DNA of 64,000 nucleotides from positions 609,684 through 673,683 of the forward strand of contig SCFE01000056.1 in assembly GCA_004352715.1 (NCBI GenBank). Direction: 5' to 3'. Below, piece by piece: positions 34,253-47,436 of the stretch. The notes beneath the pieces were generated by a model, which was not told the DNA's origin, did no database searches, and saw only the letters and a program-made list of their open reading frames with translations. The DNA is from Hofstenia miamia (Eukaryota; Xenacoelomorpha; Acoela). Position 1 is the stretch's first letter. The number at the start of each line of letters is the position of its first letter. The translations under genes were made by a program, and so were the position numbers.

Positions 34253-37200
34253 CTAAAAGTTATAGTTTTAATTAAAAGAGAGATTGATTTTTAAACTAAT
34301 ACTTTGTGAGGTTCACCGATAACTAAGAGAATTAAATGAACTAGCTAGGTAAGCGTTAGACAAATCGCTTTTAAACAAATGTTTCTATCTCAATACTTCA
34401 ACATATTCCACTCGTCTACCAGGATCCACAAAATCACGTTCTGAATGAGCATGAGGAATGTGAATCAACATTTTTGAAAAGTCACTATATTTTGGATCTG
34501 AAAAAAGTAGGAGGGGATTGAAAATCAACTCTTTATTGTTTACTATGATAGAAAACAATCTAAATTTCGTATAATGTATTGCTGAAAATAAATACTAACA
34601 CAAAAAATTTAATGAGGTTTATGTTGCCTACACCTTTGATAATCTCGCTTCCTATTTCAGTATAATACTGCGGAGAGTCCGGCCGTATATTAAGTACGTC
34701 ATGTCTCAATGTAATTAATTAGTGAATTTCTTTGTTTTTCCAAATACTTTCTTCCATAATGAAATTTCATAAAAAATGCAATAAACAAACAATATAAATG
34801 TTAAAGACAATACCAGTACCTCAGATATTAAAGGACTTATCTTTTACTGTTTATGTTAAAATGGAAATTAAACAATTCTACATTGTTAATGGCATTAGGG
34901 TGCACGTCATATACGTATTACGGAAAAAGCATCAATTGCTTGTATTAAAAAACATTCCAAAATTACGAAATTGGCTATAAATTGTATTTCGAATTACTTG
35001 AAAATAGCGTAGGCGGTAACTAGCTTAAAATATAAACTTGACAAGGAGATGCATTTCTAATCAGCGAAAGTTTTATAAAAAATAGTTAGAAATTAAGATT
35101 ATTTTGTTTGTGGTTATAAAACTGACGAAAGGCTTAAGTACAAAAATTGAAGTGTATGTTCATATCAAAAACGAAATAGTTAATGAACTGTTGACCTGCT
35201 GAATTCAAATGATTACTTAAGATGGAGCATGCAAAATTTATTTTTCGATTTGCCTATAAAAACTTGAACACATCGAGAATAATGCAGCACATAAATGTTG
35301 TAATATTGCAAGAATACATTATTTTCTACCATGGTTTGAACAATGAAAAGAAGCACTTTGTGTAGAAGTCTATTTTTCTATCAATTCATACAAAGAAGTG
35401 CAAGGAAGTTTTCGGAACAATTTTAAGGATTCTGTTTTATTTGGGTCATATTGTATGAGATTCATATAAAATTACAGTATTGTTAGGAAAGCTGAACTTC
35501 ACCTCTGACTTTGTGCCTCAACACGGGCAAACAATTAAGGACTGAAGATGTAACTAATGCCTCAAATAGCAATGAAATGTTAACAGGACTTAATCAGAAT
35601 GTTTAATATCATCAAAACACAAAATCAATTTACAATACGTTAAATGTCGACACCAATTCATACAGTAAAATGATACTCGCTGTATTAAAATCGAAAATAC
35701 AAACAGGAATACTGCATTATTATAAGAGGATGGAAATATTTAAAAAATAAGAATAAAATTAAATGTTTGTTCCATCGATCAATTACAAAGCTATCACATA
35801 AATGCAATTAATTACAATAATGCGATAAATGTCAAGGGAAGCAACGAAATCCTAAGCAATTACTATACAAAACAGATTGGTGTGTAGTTTTTCAAAAAAC
35901 AAGTACAAAATCAATACATCAAGTCATTAACGTTTATCACTTTCACCTCACTAACAAAAATTGCCATGGTATTAAAAAAGACCTAAATTTGACCAATCAA
36001 AATCTTAATACAATGAGAATGAATTGTTAAGGAATATATTTAGTGGAAATGAATTTTAGAGAAAGTTTATATTTTCTAATTAAATGACATAAATAGAAAG
36101 AAATTAGCAGTCTGAGACATGGTGTCCAACAACACGACGTTGAGAGATGTATGTCAGCATTATAGTTTTTAGGCTATTATCTCCAATTAAGTGACATTAA
36201 ATAGAATTTTAAATAATTAATGATAGAATTACTTGATTTTTAATTTCCCAGCAAAATATCCATTACGATGTGTTGTTCCGCATAAATACCCTACAGTTGG
36301 CAATTAAGCTCGTGACATACAATTGACATGTATCAAGCAGTCAACAGCTACCGAAAAATTAACCGCTGAAAGGACTTTTTAATGATGATTACTTCCAACA
36401 AAAATAGCCTTTCAATTTCAAATTGACGGCTGAGGCAAATGCATTAATTGGAAAGAATTGAATTGCTAGCTCGTACTTTACAATTTCCTTCTCACTTAAT
36501 GGGATCCTAAGTACTTAGAATCAATGATGATCATCTTAAATAAAACATTCTAAAAATACACGTAGATTATGAATTAAGGAAAAGTGTAAAAACATTTCAG
36601 TTCGAACACTCCGTGAAGACGCAGTTTTTAGTGAGATGGCAAGAATAATTATGGCATGAATTCTTTGTCCTGGTTAAATTTACGCCATGATTTGATATAA
36701 TACTGGAAAACAAATGTAAAAATAATGGTAATATACTTTGAATAAACAATCGTTTATAGTTTAAATACCAGATTCGCTAGTGTAAAATTCAAGTAAAAAT
36801 GATATATGTTAACACGAAGACCTCACATTCATGCTTAAATAAGTAAAAGCGATTTATTGCATAGACTACATCATGTGCTCTAATGCATCACTGTGAATCA
36901 GGGAAATTGTAATTTAGAATATTGGTTATTGTAATGCAGTATAATGAAAGGTAAAGAAAAGTACAGAAGAGCTTCCTACAGGTACTCTGAAAGGCCTTTG
37001 TTTGCACTAATGAACATTGATAATGGTTGTAAAGCTCTGTTTTCCCACGACAAGCTTTATGAAAGCAATACTTTTCTAAAATTCAAGTTAAGTAAATTAA
37101 AGCAAACCCCAAAGAAACCATTATTGAGATGAATACAATCATTTGTTATTTGGAACAATTACACTGCAGTGATAATACGAGAAACGCTTCCACATGAAAA

Positions 37201-39210
37201 TGCAAATTAAAAAGTTTTTTTCAAAAATTTAACTCATTCAGCCAGGTTGATGCTGGACAATTTCATCGCATTGGTAAACACTAATTATTTGACTTTAAAC
37301 TAATGTATCTTGTAGTTAAGCCATGTCACCATTGATACCGCAAATGCAAATCTGCATTGATTTTATTCAAGAAATCAACCACAAATTTAATTAAAATAAA
37401 AATCAGAAAAGCACATATGATCAAAGCAGGACAACAAATCAAACTAGTGTCTTAATTTCTCATTACTATTGATATATCGAAATGAAAAAATTGATAATTA
37501 GGAATATATTTAGAGTTAGACTACCGTCAACAATCTTCTAAACAAGATATGAACTACATAATATTTCAGGTCTAAAGATAAAGAGCAGATCAAACTTAAT
37601 TGAACAATGTTGATAATAGTGAAAAAAATGGACGAAGTTTCGAATTGCACTTGTATATTTATTTACAATATTAATGGTTCGAAGCGAATTAACATTGTAT
37701 CTGAATTTCAGATCATACTGTAGCAACTTTGAGCACACATCCACATCCATTAAAGTTAAGATTTCCTTTTTCAACTGTACATTTAATTTAGTAACTTTAA
37801 GATCTTCCAATACCAAGAGCGCTACAATTTTTCCTAAGAGTGCCGCTCAACAGTTCAATATCTTACTAGATATTTAACTGAAAGTCAAAATCAATGTCTA
37901 ATTGTGATGCCTTAAATTTCGTAGTGAAATTTTTAATCCGCATCCTAGTTTTTCCTGGTAACTTTGTTAAAAAGGATGAAAACGAAGTATAAACGATGTA
38001 TAAACTTGTTTAATGACATTACCTACATTTAACGAGTACTAAGGTATTATGCGAAATTACCGCAATTATATTAATTTTGTGATAGCTCCTAACACATTAA
38101 AGATCATATATAAAAAAATAGTGAATTTGAATGTCTAATNATTGCGCATTGAATGATTCTAGATAAATGAAAACCATTGCCTACAATTTTTCGTCATTCA
38201 TGCAAATAGCAAGGATATTGATTTAAAATTTATTGATTCAGAAAAAGACGAATTGACTAACAACATCGGAAAAGTTAAACTCAATTTCAAAGAAATGACT
38301 CAATGGGTAAAAGCAACCTCCAAGTATTTAAAATGGAATTTCGAAAACAGAAAATTAGGCAATTACAGTGAGATGCAACAATTTTTTTAAAACCTTAACA
38401 TAATTAAAACTAAATCACGATGAAAACTTAAATTGCACACGTTTTTAGAAAGAAATTCAATTAAACATGTGGTAGGTCGATGAATTTTTTGACATCCAAA
38501 CCAATCCATAATTCTGAAGGCTGCACACCTTTTTGCACAATTTTCTTTTCTACTCATTTCTAATTCAAAAAGGGCATCAACCTCATTTATTCATTCAAAT
38601 GTATTAAAATACTGACTTAAATAGTAAACCCATTTCTATACACATGCGATAGATGTTAGAAATTAGTCTAAAGTAGCAGATCAAAATATTTGCTAGGACA
38701 ATTACTCACCTCAGCTCAAAACAATAAATAGAGAGATTAAATTGGAGTTTCCGTTATTGTAAAAGAATTTAACTACTTTGACTGACATTTTGCGGAGGGA
38801 GGCTAACTAGAAGCTAAAGCCCATTTTATTTCTATGTCACAGAGTAATTGTCTGTAGGTAGATTTTGGTGGATAATTGCTGTAACAATTGTATCGATTGC
38901 TCATTGGCTAACATTCCTTGCTGACATCATCAGACAATTTTTGCGTTATTGAAAATAAATGAAGTGGTGAAATCGATTAAACGAATTCGGATTAACCCGA
39001 TTACTCGAAATTTTAACAAAAAGTGCATTACCAACAAATTCTTTAAAATTAACGTCTGACAAAATTATACAACAGTCATAAAACATTTTCCCAGGTTTAA
39101 ACAATGGGTGACTAATCTCAACCAAGGATGAGTGAGTTAACGCTACCACTAGGCTATTCCGTTACACTTGTCAACTCTTCAATTGTTATTAAAGTTTTCG
39201 TGCTTTCTAC

Positions 39211-39255
39211 AGCTTTTCACAACCCGGGCTTTTATTGCATCCATTGTGAAAAGCT
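39211..39255. repeat. Perfect 12-bp-stem hairpin
   Basis: AGCTTTTCACAA and TTGTGAAAAGCT separated by 21 bp (containing CCCGGG). No family recognised. Confidence 0.6.
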
Positions 39256-39421
39256 ATTTCGAATACATCGATATTCGAAAACCAATTTTGCAGTTTTAGG
39301 TTTACCAATATTTATAGGGATGTTCAGATGCTCAAGAGACACTGAAATCATTGATCGATATTCATAGCTTATCCCCCAAGTTTGGAAATCATCATCATTC
39401 TGGAGAAAACACACAAACACG

Positions 39422-39424
<3 letters not shown>

Positions 39425-39479
<55 letters not shown>
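39425..39479. repeat. (TA)n microsatellite
   Basis: About 27 TA units directly abutting the inverted-repeat element at 39480. Confidence 0.97.
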
Positions 39480-39480
<1 letters not shown>

Positions 39481-39658
39481 TGGCGCTGGGTATATGGTTT
39501 TTTTTCGTTTTGTACCCAGCGCCAGATGACCATGTGAGGCCTAAAAACATTACCCAAATTTTTTTGATAGAATCTGGTAATAAGGACCCCATATGAATTA
39601 TGTACAAAAATTGGGCCCGAACTTGGACTTTTTCAAAAACCCATATACCCAGCGCCAG
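39480..39658. mobile_element. Element with 18-bp perfect inverted ends and a third internal arm
   Basis: CTGGCGCTGGGTATATGG (39480-39497) is repeated as a perfect complement at 39641-39658. The 13 bp TACCCAGCGCCAG also occurs at 39513-39525, so the left arm can fold locally or with the far end. The interior has no real open frame. (TA)n tracts lie on both sides (39425-39479 and 39694-39713). Confidence 0.65.
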
Positions 39659-40003
39659 AAAGTGTACTGGGGGCCAGTAAATATTTCCTGGAAATATATA
39701 TATATATATATATCGTTTCATAAGAGCAAGAAGTACATAAATAATTTTTTATTCAAAATGAGAAAAACTACAAAAAATATAAATGTCGGTAAAAACATCA
39801 CAATATTATATTCATAATTTTTGCACAGCATAATCACTCAAACTAGAGAATATTTATGACTTGAACAATCTTGGAAATCAATAGAAACAGCTATGCTAAT
39901 TGAATTAGATATATAAATCAAAACTTGGGGATATATACATTAATGCAATATATTCATGTAAAATGCTCGCAAAAAATTACTGAAGTGTCAATATCTACAT
40001 TTC

Positions 40004-40006
<3 letters not shown>

Positions 40007-40033
<27 letters not shown>
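40007..40033. repeat. (TA)n microsatellite
   Basis: Simple TA tract in the HMG-box intron. Confidence 0.95.
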
Positions 40034-40034
<1 letters not shown>

Positions 40035-40867
40035 TCTAGAAAGGTTACCAAACAACTCAAATAGGAATCTAATGATGCTGCTTACCTAGACCTCATTTGC
40101 AAGTGTTTTTGCAACCTACAACCAAAACTGTAAGAAAATTCGCTCACACTCTTGGGGAACTAATTTATAATCACTTAAATATAATTCAATATTTTGAAAA
40201 CATATCAGGGAAAAAATCGCTGATTGCTTCTTACCTAAATTATTAAATGCATGTCTAGAAAATAAAATCTACTGAAATCAACCTTACGCAAATGTTTATT
40301 TTCAGTGGATTCTATTACAAACGCCTGTTAAAAGGAATGTAAATATGGGGCATAAATTGGTAAAGATGCAAAAAATGAGTTTCGTTGATTATTTTATATG
40401 CAAATAAATTGCGAAACAGTCATTATTTAGGATGTTGTTACGGAAATGTTAGCATACTATTGATAATTTAATACAGCGGCTCTCCAGGAAATGTTAATTT
40501 GCGCTTCGTATGAGATGTCAAAAACCAGTCAGTACACAGGGCTGCTAACAATGACTGAAGAGTAAAGCGTGCACTAAAAGTTTTGGAACACATACACAAA
40601 ATATATAAATATTTCCTTTAGTAAAATCTGTGAACTTGAATTAGTAACTCAGTTACAATGAGATATTGCCCAAAACAGAGTGGTTTAGAAATATTACCTA
40701 CAATATTAAACTTCACTTACAATTTAACAAATTTCAAGCAATTAAAGGGCATTGATGTCATGGAAGGCAAACATGGGAATGCACAAATAACTTTTCAATT
40801 GGCACCATTTGAATTGTTATATATCCGACATGCATCAATTTTACAGATAAATAACTAACAAGACAAT

Positions 40868-40961
40868 GTGTGTTCAACCCCTAAAAAGGGGAAGTCATTG
40901 GCGTGAACGACTTCGATCGAGTAAAAAACGCGTCTCCAGGGTGTTAGGAGTGTTGACACAC
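40868..40961. mobile_element. Possible small MITE
   Basis: GTGTGTTCAACCCCTAA and the complement of the right end, GTGTGTCAACACTCCTAA, form imperfect ends about 94 bp apart. A CCCCTAAAAAGGGG hairpin lies inside the left arm. Confidence 0.4.
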
Positions 40962-43567
40962 TTGGAGAAAATATTACTCCCATTAAACAAATAAAACTCT
41001 AAATTTAGAAAGGATTTCAACAAAAATATTTTGTAGCTAATTATTAAGATTGATGTTTGACGCAGGTATCTGCTAAATTATCGTAAAAAGAAAGTATTGT
41101 CCTTGAGAATGTGGAAATCGCAAATCTGATAAGAACAAATATAGCATAACACTTGTCTATCAGAATGCAATTAAGGGGAACAGTGGAGGCACACATTATG
41201 TACTCTTACTAAGTAGGAATTAAAAATAAATGCCAATAGAAAAAGTGAGAATTGAAAGATAGTTCCAGTCTATCGGAAAAGCATAATTCTAAAATTTAAT
41301 TTCTCACCATGCAAATTCTTAATAAGTAATTGATCTATCTTAAGTTTGACTGAATAGGTTTATTTAAAAATAAGAAATCCCCAACGATGTCAATGGTAGC
41401 TGATTTAAAATACAACATTTTTTGCCCCATGTTATAGGTTAAGATTGAAGAAAATGAAGCACATCGGGAAAATGGTGAAAAGGGGAGATTTAAATATTAA
41501 AGAATAAATACAAGGGAGCACAATCTCATTGTGGAAAAGTGATGAGGGGTGGCGATTAAAAAGATTCTAAAAGTGGTTGCATAAGAATGGCGTACAATAA
41601 ATAGAGCATGACGGAGAATCAGCAAATTAATAGAATTGTTAGCCTGCACTCCAGCCACAAGTGGAGAGAAACGAGGCAAATCGATTTGTTCAGCTTTACA
41701 ATTAGGCATTAGTGTTGGTGAGGTAGAAAATAGAAATGCTCTCAGTCAACTAACTCAAAGGTAATGTAAGCAATGAATTTTCTAAATTTAGCTATTAAAT
41801 GGGAGGTGCCTACGGTAAATTTATACTCGGCAAAATTGTATACTTCGCACGCAAATAGACCGAAATTGAAAGTGACAATGAAGAAAACCGCTCCTATTCA
41901 AGTTTGATCTGCAATGACAGCGCATTCATCAGCACGCTGCTAACAAGCTCTTAAGCCTAATTGAGCTACGCAAAAAGTTGTTACAGACTTCTTTCTGATT
42001 ACCCATTACTCATTACATAACATGGCCTCTGGCATTGCGCTACAAGGAACCCAGGGGCGGGCTTCCATTTCCTAGAAATTGTTCAAATTTCTGAATGATT
42101 CCTGTGGCTTGCACACGTAAATTTGACAAATTCAGTGCAAAACCTACGTCATTATGCACAATTTTATACACAATTTATCTATCTTCCAGTTTTTTATTGC
42201 ATAACAATGTTGTAATCACAGTAGTCCCCATGGCTTCCTAAATGATTTTAATGACACAACCATTATACAGAGCAGTCCTAGCAGACTTAATGATAACTTT
42301 TCACAGACTTTTACAATTCGGCTTTCATTATAAAAAAACATAGGAATCTAAAACTGTTGGAAAACACATGTTTTTGTTGATCAGAGAAATTAGTACAAGA
42401 ACAGCAATATTCTTTACCTCAAATAATCACCATTATCTTTGGTCACAACCACTAATACACTTGTCAACATACAAAGATTTCCAAATTTTCTAATAGTTTT
42501 GGCAAAAATTGTTAAAAATGTAGTGATAACGATTTGGCCATTTCAAAAAACGCCAGGAAGTTTAAGTTTAATGGTTCATAATATATTGTTTCACTCTTAG
42601 AAAAACTTGACATTTCAAAATTAACGAAGCCAAATCATGAAAATATCATGACATCCATAGGAGTGGTTTGGAAACGTTATGTTAAATAAATCATAAAGTA
42701 ACATTACAGAAACGCACTTTCATATAAGTGCGTTAAACCAACAGGCAGTAAACACTGAATAACGACCACTCAGTCTAAAAATCACGTAGATAAACGAGAC
42801 CAATGAGAAAAAACAAAATTGATAAACAAGAACCTTTCCGCTGCTAATTCGGATTTGTTTTAACCTGGTTGAATCCTTAGAAGCCCTTGATATGCATATA
42901 AAATAAAACCGAATTTCAACTAAATCAGCTAAGCCATACAAAACCCCTTTTGCAGCGATTTCAGTTAAATTTTCTCCATTGATTACTGTTGTACTTTTTT
43001 TCCAAAAAATGTACAACTCTATTACATAAGGGCATCTGACTCCCTATCGACATACTACTGACACACACGGAAAATTTAAAATTGCATTTACGTAGAATGA
43101 AGAACAGTGTTAATTAAATTAAGAGAGAAAATAAGTGATAGGTATAAATCACATTTGCTGAGTTTATAATGAAATGTTTATGATTGATCTCTCAGATAAT
43201 GTAAATGCTAAGTAAACTGTTATATTAATAATTTTCTCCAATAAGCAAAACAGTGGTCACGTTCGTATACAAGACACTGCATATTTTAAACACTATTCTT
43301 CAAGAAAGTATTCTTAAAATCACACAGCATCGAATAAATAATGGCGAAAAAATGAGACGCTTAGTGACATGAATTACGTAACAGTCTGGACAGCCAATAT
43401 GTCAGCATCTTCATATGGTCTATTAAATTGTAACAATACTAGTTTTCTATAATGCGGAAGAAAATATGTATTATGTTTTCAAAACGTGAAATATTTATAG
43501 AAGATGCCATGGCCAATACCTACTTCGATTAGTAAAAATAGTTTCACAAGAGATATTAAGACAGTAC

Positions 43568-43910
43568 CTTTCGACCAAGAATCTGATTAATGGCCGCAGA
43601 TTCTTTGAGAGTGCTTTCCTGAATGACCTTCTCACGATTCTCTCGCATGAAAAGCATGAACGCGTTGAGAGGCTTTTTCACGTATGGCTTCCGGACATCC
43701 CCATTCTTCTGATAGTCAGGTGAAGATCCGAGAGACGAGATGGACGAGACTGACTGATTAGATGATGTTGCCAAAGAAGAAACTGTGTGTGGTCGAGTAA
43801 GGAGACTGGACGGTGCGGGCGACAGTAAGGCTGAATTTATCTGACTCGTTCGCATCGCTAGAGAATATGGAGACAATTGAACTGCAGCTAAACTGATCGG
43901 TGGATTTTTC
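43568..43910 (-). CDS. TCF/LEF transcription factor, exon with N-terminal half of HMG box
   Basis: Internal exon of a TCF/LEF-family factor, which binds Wnt-response elements in the nucleus and recruits beta-catenin or Groucho. The last ~40 codons give the start of the HMG box: [18 protein letters not shown], then the family core [15 protein letters not shown]. About 75 Ser/Pro/Thr-rich residues precede it, as expected of the regulatory linker. The acceptor is TTTTAG before 43910 and the donor is AAG|GTACTG after 43568. The exon is 343 nt, enters with one base of a split codon and leaves in phase 0. TCFs usually have KEMR followed by VVAECTLKESAA, so this box is diverged at [11 protein letters not shown] but intact at its core. 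The open frame continues past the acceptor to 44011, but that part reads as intron. Upstream exons, including the beta-catenin-binding domain, were not found. The orthologue is pan in flies and TCF7L2 and relatives in vertebrates. Confidence 0.93.
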
Positions 43911-45076
43911 CTAAAATATTTTCCTGTTATTATCAATATTAACAACACTAGGTTGTAGACAAAGGCCACTGCCATGCTGTTTAATGACATTTGAATCCTA
44001 CGAAAAACCACTGATTTTCATTGATGCATAACAATAAAAATAGTAAACAATCTTTAAACCTGCATGATTATATCATCTCTTCTTCAGGTAATGTCAAAAA
44101 CAAATTAGAAAATTTTAAAAAACATCTGAATTGACATTTGAAAAAATGCTTAGCGCTCTATATTGAAATTCCGATAGAAAAATCCTAGATATCGGTACTT
44201 GAAATTTTGCTTAACTTCTTTAATAAAAATATACCGTATTTTCGGGAAAACCAAGGGGCATGAGCGCCAAAAACTAGATGCAAATGATAAAGAATCACTC
44301 AATATAAAAATATTGTCCAATATATATGAAATAAGTGATATGGCTCTAAAAATGAATCTGAAATTGTATTGTTTAGGAAAAGCTTGCTGTCATAAATATG
44401 TCCATCGGAATTTTTATTTGGAGTTGTCACTTTGAAAGAACCTTGCGTTCGAGCACAGCTCGAAAAACACTCAATGTAGTAGATCGACATATATTTTTAA
44501 ACTGACCCACGGATCACTAAATTGCCTATTTCTGAAATTGAATAACGTTCTTGGGGAAACTATTTCCATACAGAATCGTAAGAATTGGCAGGTCTTACAT
44601 GCATAAAGTGCAATTCGAGATACCCAATCTATATGAATACAAACAATTAGAATATCATTTCGTCTATTTCATGAAATTACAGAAGTATTCAAACAATGTT
44701 AACTATCAAAAGTGAAACAATAGACTTGATGGTGTTGAATAAATTACTTGGATTTCTTAGGACCTAGACTGGTAGGTATAAAATAGAGAGGGAGTAAACG
44801 GTTAAATAATAAAGACAGTATTAAAATGTAAGCGAGAAAGTTAAGAGATGACGAGTCTCCGAGTGAATTATTTGGATCAGATTCTGCGGCGGGAGGCGGG
44901 GAAATGGTTACTTCGCAACAATTGCAATATTTTATTTATGATTGTGTTTAACTACATTCAATCTGATAACAGTCAAACACGATTTTATATTAATTTCAAT
45001 TTATTACGGGAAGCCTCAAAACTTAAAGACAATACTTAGGAAACAGAAAGCAAATTGAATATTAACGCGCACTGCA

Positions 45077-45231
45077 CAAGGGTAGATACAGAGGGGGTCG
45101 AGTGCCTCCTCCAAAATGAGACAAAATCAATAAAATAGTGCAATAAAAAATTACATATAGAAATTCTTTAGTTTCCAATTATGCATTGTATATTACCTTA
45201 GGCCCTAAAAATATTTCTGGATCCGTACCTG
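45077..45231. mobile_element. hAT-type MITE
   Basis: CAAGGGTAGATACAGAGG at the left and (complement) CAGGTACGGATCCAG at the right resemble CAGGGGCGGATCCAG-type hAT ends. Flanking octamers GCACTGCA (45069-45076) and TCAGTGCA (45232-45239) agree at 6 of 8. 155 bp, non-coding. Confidence 0.55.
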
Positions 45232-45916
45232 TCAGTGCATTAATTTTTAAAAGTAAGAAATATTTAATCCTAAATTACGGATAACACAAACTATTAGGGT
45301 TATTGCGGCATAGTTGTAAACATCATTGTCAATAGACAGCAATGTTGGTAAGTGTTGTATTTATTGAGATAAAAGGAAACAATTAGTTGAAAAATATAAT
45401 TATCTTAGTGGGTTGGCAGACAGACTCCCTCAGTCATAAATGCTGAGGAAACGTGCATAGCTGCAAATAAAAGAGAAATTTCCACAATGAAAACGTAATG
45501 GATTGTAGTTTGATTGACGCATGATGTGAAATACTATGCGTTTTGCAAAAGCGTAGGATAACGGGACTGGCGATTCCTTTTATAGATCATTAATTCATAA
45601 TTTATTATGAACCAATCAGTTAATCAGTGGATTTTAAATGATTTATGGTTTTGCGCAACGCTACGCGACATCTCACCTATTCAATGTGACCATCTAGCGT
45701 TGAATATTGACACAATCGTGTTTTATTACACATTGATTGTGTTTGTTAAATCTGCGCGAAATTATTCATCAAAAAAGGCTGAAATCATAAAAACGTTTTA
45801 CACAACCTGCCAATCCTACTCCCTCGAGTTGATTAATGATAGCTCGCCGAACAAATAGCAGGATAGAATATACCACTTAACAGGTCCCAAGAAAATCTCA
45901 TTATATATTGAAGACC

Positions 45917-46113
45917 ACATGGGGAAAAGGCATATGTCACAATTTGGGATTTTTCAGTTATGGCTGCCACTATGTAGACTATGATCAAAAGTGTCTTCCA
46001 AGTATCACTGTTTTGTCAAAAAGGACATATGTCTCATTTATTGCAAGGAGAAGAACGCCTGTACTTGTTGAGAAGGGCATAAGTCCGGTGTGACATATGC
46101 CCTTTTCCCATGT
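45917..46113. mobile_element. MITE with ~25-bp inverted ends
   Basis: The left arm 45917-45941 (ACATGGGGAAAAGGCATATG...) and right arm 46089-46113 are near-perfect reverse complements, ending in TGTCACA inward. A 61-codon frame through it (45908-46093) is an accident of the repeat. A (TA)n tract starts four bases past the right arm. Confidence 0.7.
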
Positions 46114-46114
46114 A

Positions 46115-46117
<3 letters not shown>

Positions 46118-46149
<32 letters not shown>
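46118..46149. repeat. (TA)n microsatellite followed by (CATA)n
   Basis: TA tract followed by CATACATACATA and another short TA run to about 46198. Confidence 0.95.
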
Positions 46150-46152
<3 letters not shown>

Positions 46153-46199
46153 GCATATATACATACATACATACGTACAAATACATATATATATATATA

Positions 46200-47000
46200 A
46201 AAATCAGGCTAAGGCAAAGTTAGGGTCAGGGTTTCGTTTTAATTTTAATTTTAAATGAAAATAAACTTTAACTTTGAATTGGAATTTTACTGATAATCAA
46301 AAACTAAAATTAAAATTAAAATAAAAGAAACCAAAACAACCCTTCATCCTAACACAACCTTAAATTAAAATAACAGGAAAGGGGGAGGTCCTCAACCTTT
46401 TATAATTATAATAAGCAAAAGTAATGCTTAAGCTTGTTAGTAATTGAAAATTTTGAATTTGAATTTTTATAAATTTAAAATTAAAGTAAAGATGAAAATG
46501 GAAATTGTATTTATGTATATAAATATTATAAGTATAATTATTATAAGCACAAAGAAAGATAAAGATGATGCATAATCATAAGTATTATTATTAATAATAA
46601 TTAAAATTAATAATAATGTAAAAAAAAGAAAAAAGTAAAGTTTAAGTTACAATGACGAATAGGATTCAGGATATTTGTCTACATACATAAACATGAGCGA
46701 TAGCGATTGAAATGAAAATGAGAGTGAAAATAAGCATAACAAAATATTAAAAATTAAAAATAAAAATAACAATAAAAAATAGAGTTAAAATTTATATATT
46801 GATATTAATAATATAAATAAAAATGAATTTTTTTTTATATTTATTTAAAATAACTAAGAACATGAAGGAGTAAGTTGAATGCGTATTCGTTTATATTGAT
46901 ACTGTGTCTGTCATAAAAGTAATAGAAATAAAATTAAGTAGGAAACAGAAATTTAATTTTCATTCACACTAATTCTATTTCTATTTTACTTGTTGCTAGG
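46200..47000. repeat. Low-complexity A-rich block
   Basis: Repeated AAATTAAAAT/ATTTTAATTTTA motifs and purine-rich sequence. Reverse-complement runs (TTTTAATTTTAATTTT then AAAATTAAAATTAAAAT) could form long weak hairpins. No gene. Confidence 0.7.
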
Positions 47001-47320
47001 GAGTGGAAAGGAAAATAAATATAAACATTAACCCACACCGACAGCTACGGCCAGCGATTTTGAACGTGAGAGGAATTGTGATTTAGATCTAGAACTAGGT
47101 AGGGGTTAGGATGCATCTCGTTGTACTGCGACTGAGATAAAGATAAATATTAACAGAGTCATAGTTATACATATACACCCACACACCACAAACACAACCA
47201 AAGCTAAAGCTAATTATTACTTTTAGCGTTCACATTCAAGATTAATACTTGTGCATGTTTCTGAACTACCAACACTTCATTGCCATGGCAAAGAGGAAAT
47301 GTTTGAAAAATACATGTAAA

Positions 47321-47436
47321 GGGGTGCTATACTAAAGATTTTTGTCCAGATTTTTGTTTAAACAAAAATCCGCAATGTGTAGCACACAAAAATCCTGACA
47401 AAAATTTGGACAAAAATCGTCAGTATAACATCGCCT
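47321..47436. mobile_element. MITE with TTAA-like flank
   Basis: The left half (GGGGTGCTATACT...GATTTTTGTCCA) and the complement of the right half (GGCGATGTTATACT...GATTTTTGTCCA) pair over nearly their whole length, making a 116-bp foldback. TTAA follows at 47437 and GTAAA precedes, hinting at a piggyBac-type TTAA target. Confidence 0.6.

Larger units (their letters stand above)
34253..43567 (-). other. 9.3-kb intron within the HMG box
   Basis: It separates GRK from WHQL. It contains the hairpin at 39211-39255, the elements at 39480-39658 and 40868-40961, TA tracts, one ambiguous base at 38140, and GC-richer non-coding blocks near 36230-36500 and 41880-42070. No exon is required in it. Confidence 0.85.

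Noticed and set aside
40086-40133. Possible 48-nt minus-strand exon between TTACAG and TCTAG|GTAAGC inside the HMG intron
   Set aside because: The HMG box is already contiguous across this intron, and the peptide has no match; similar chance pairs occur at 42425-42474, 55960-55977 and 60583-60624.
42053-42070. CAGGGGCGGGCTTCC, a hAT-like end
   Set aside because: No matching opposite end or target duplication found.
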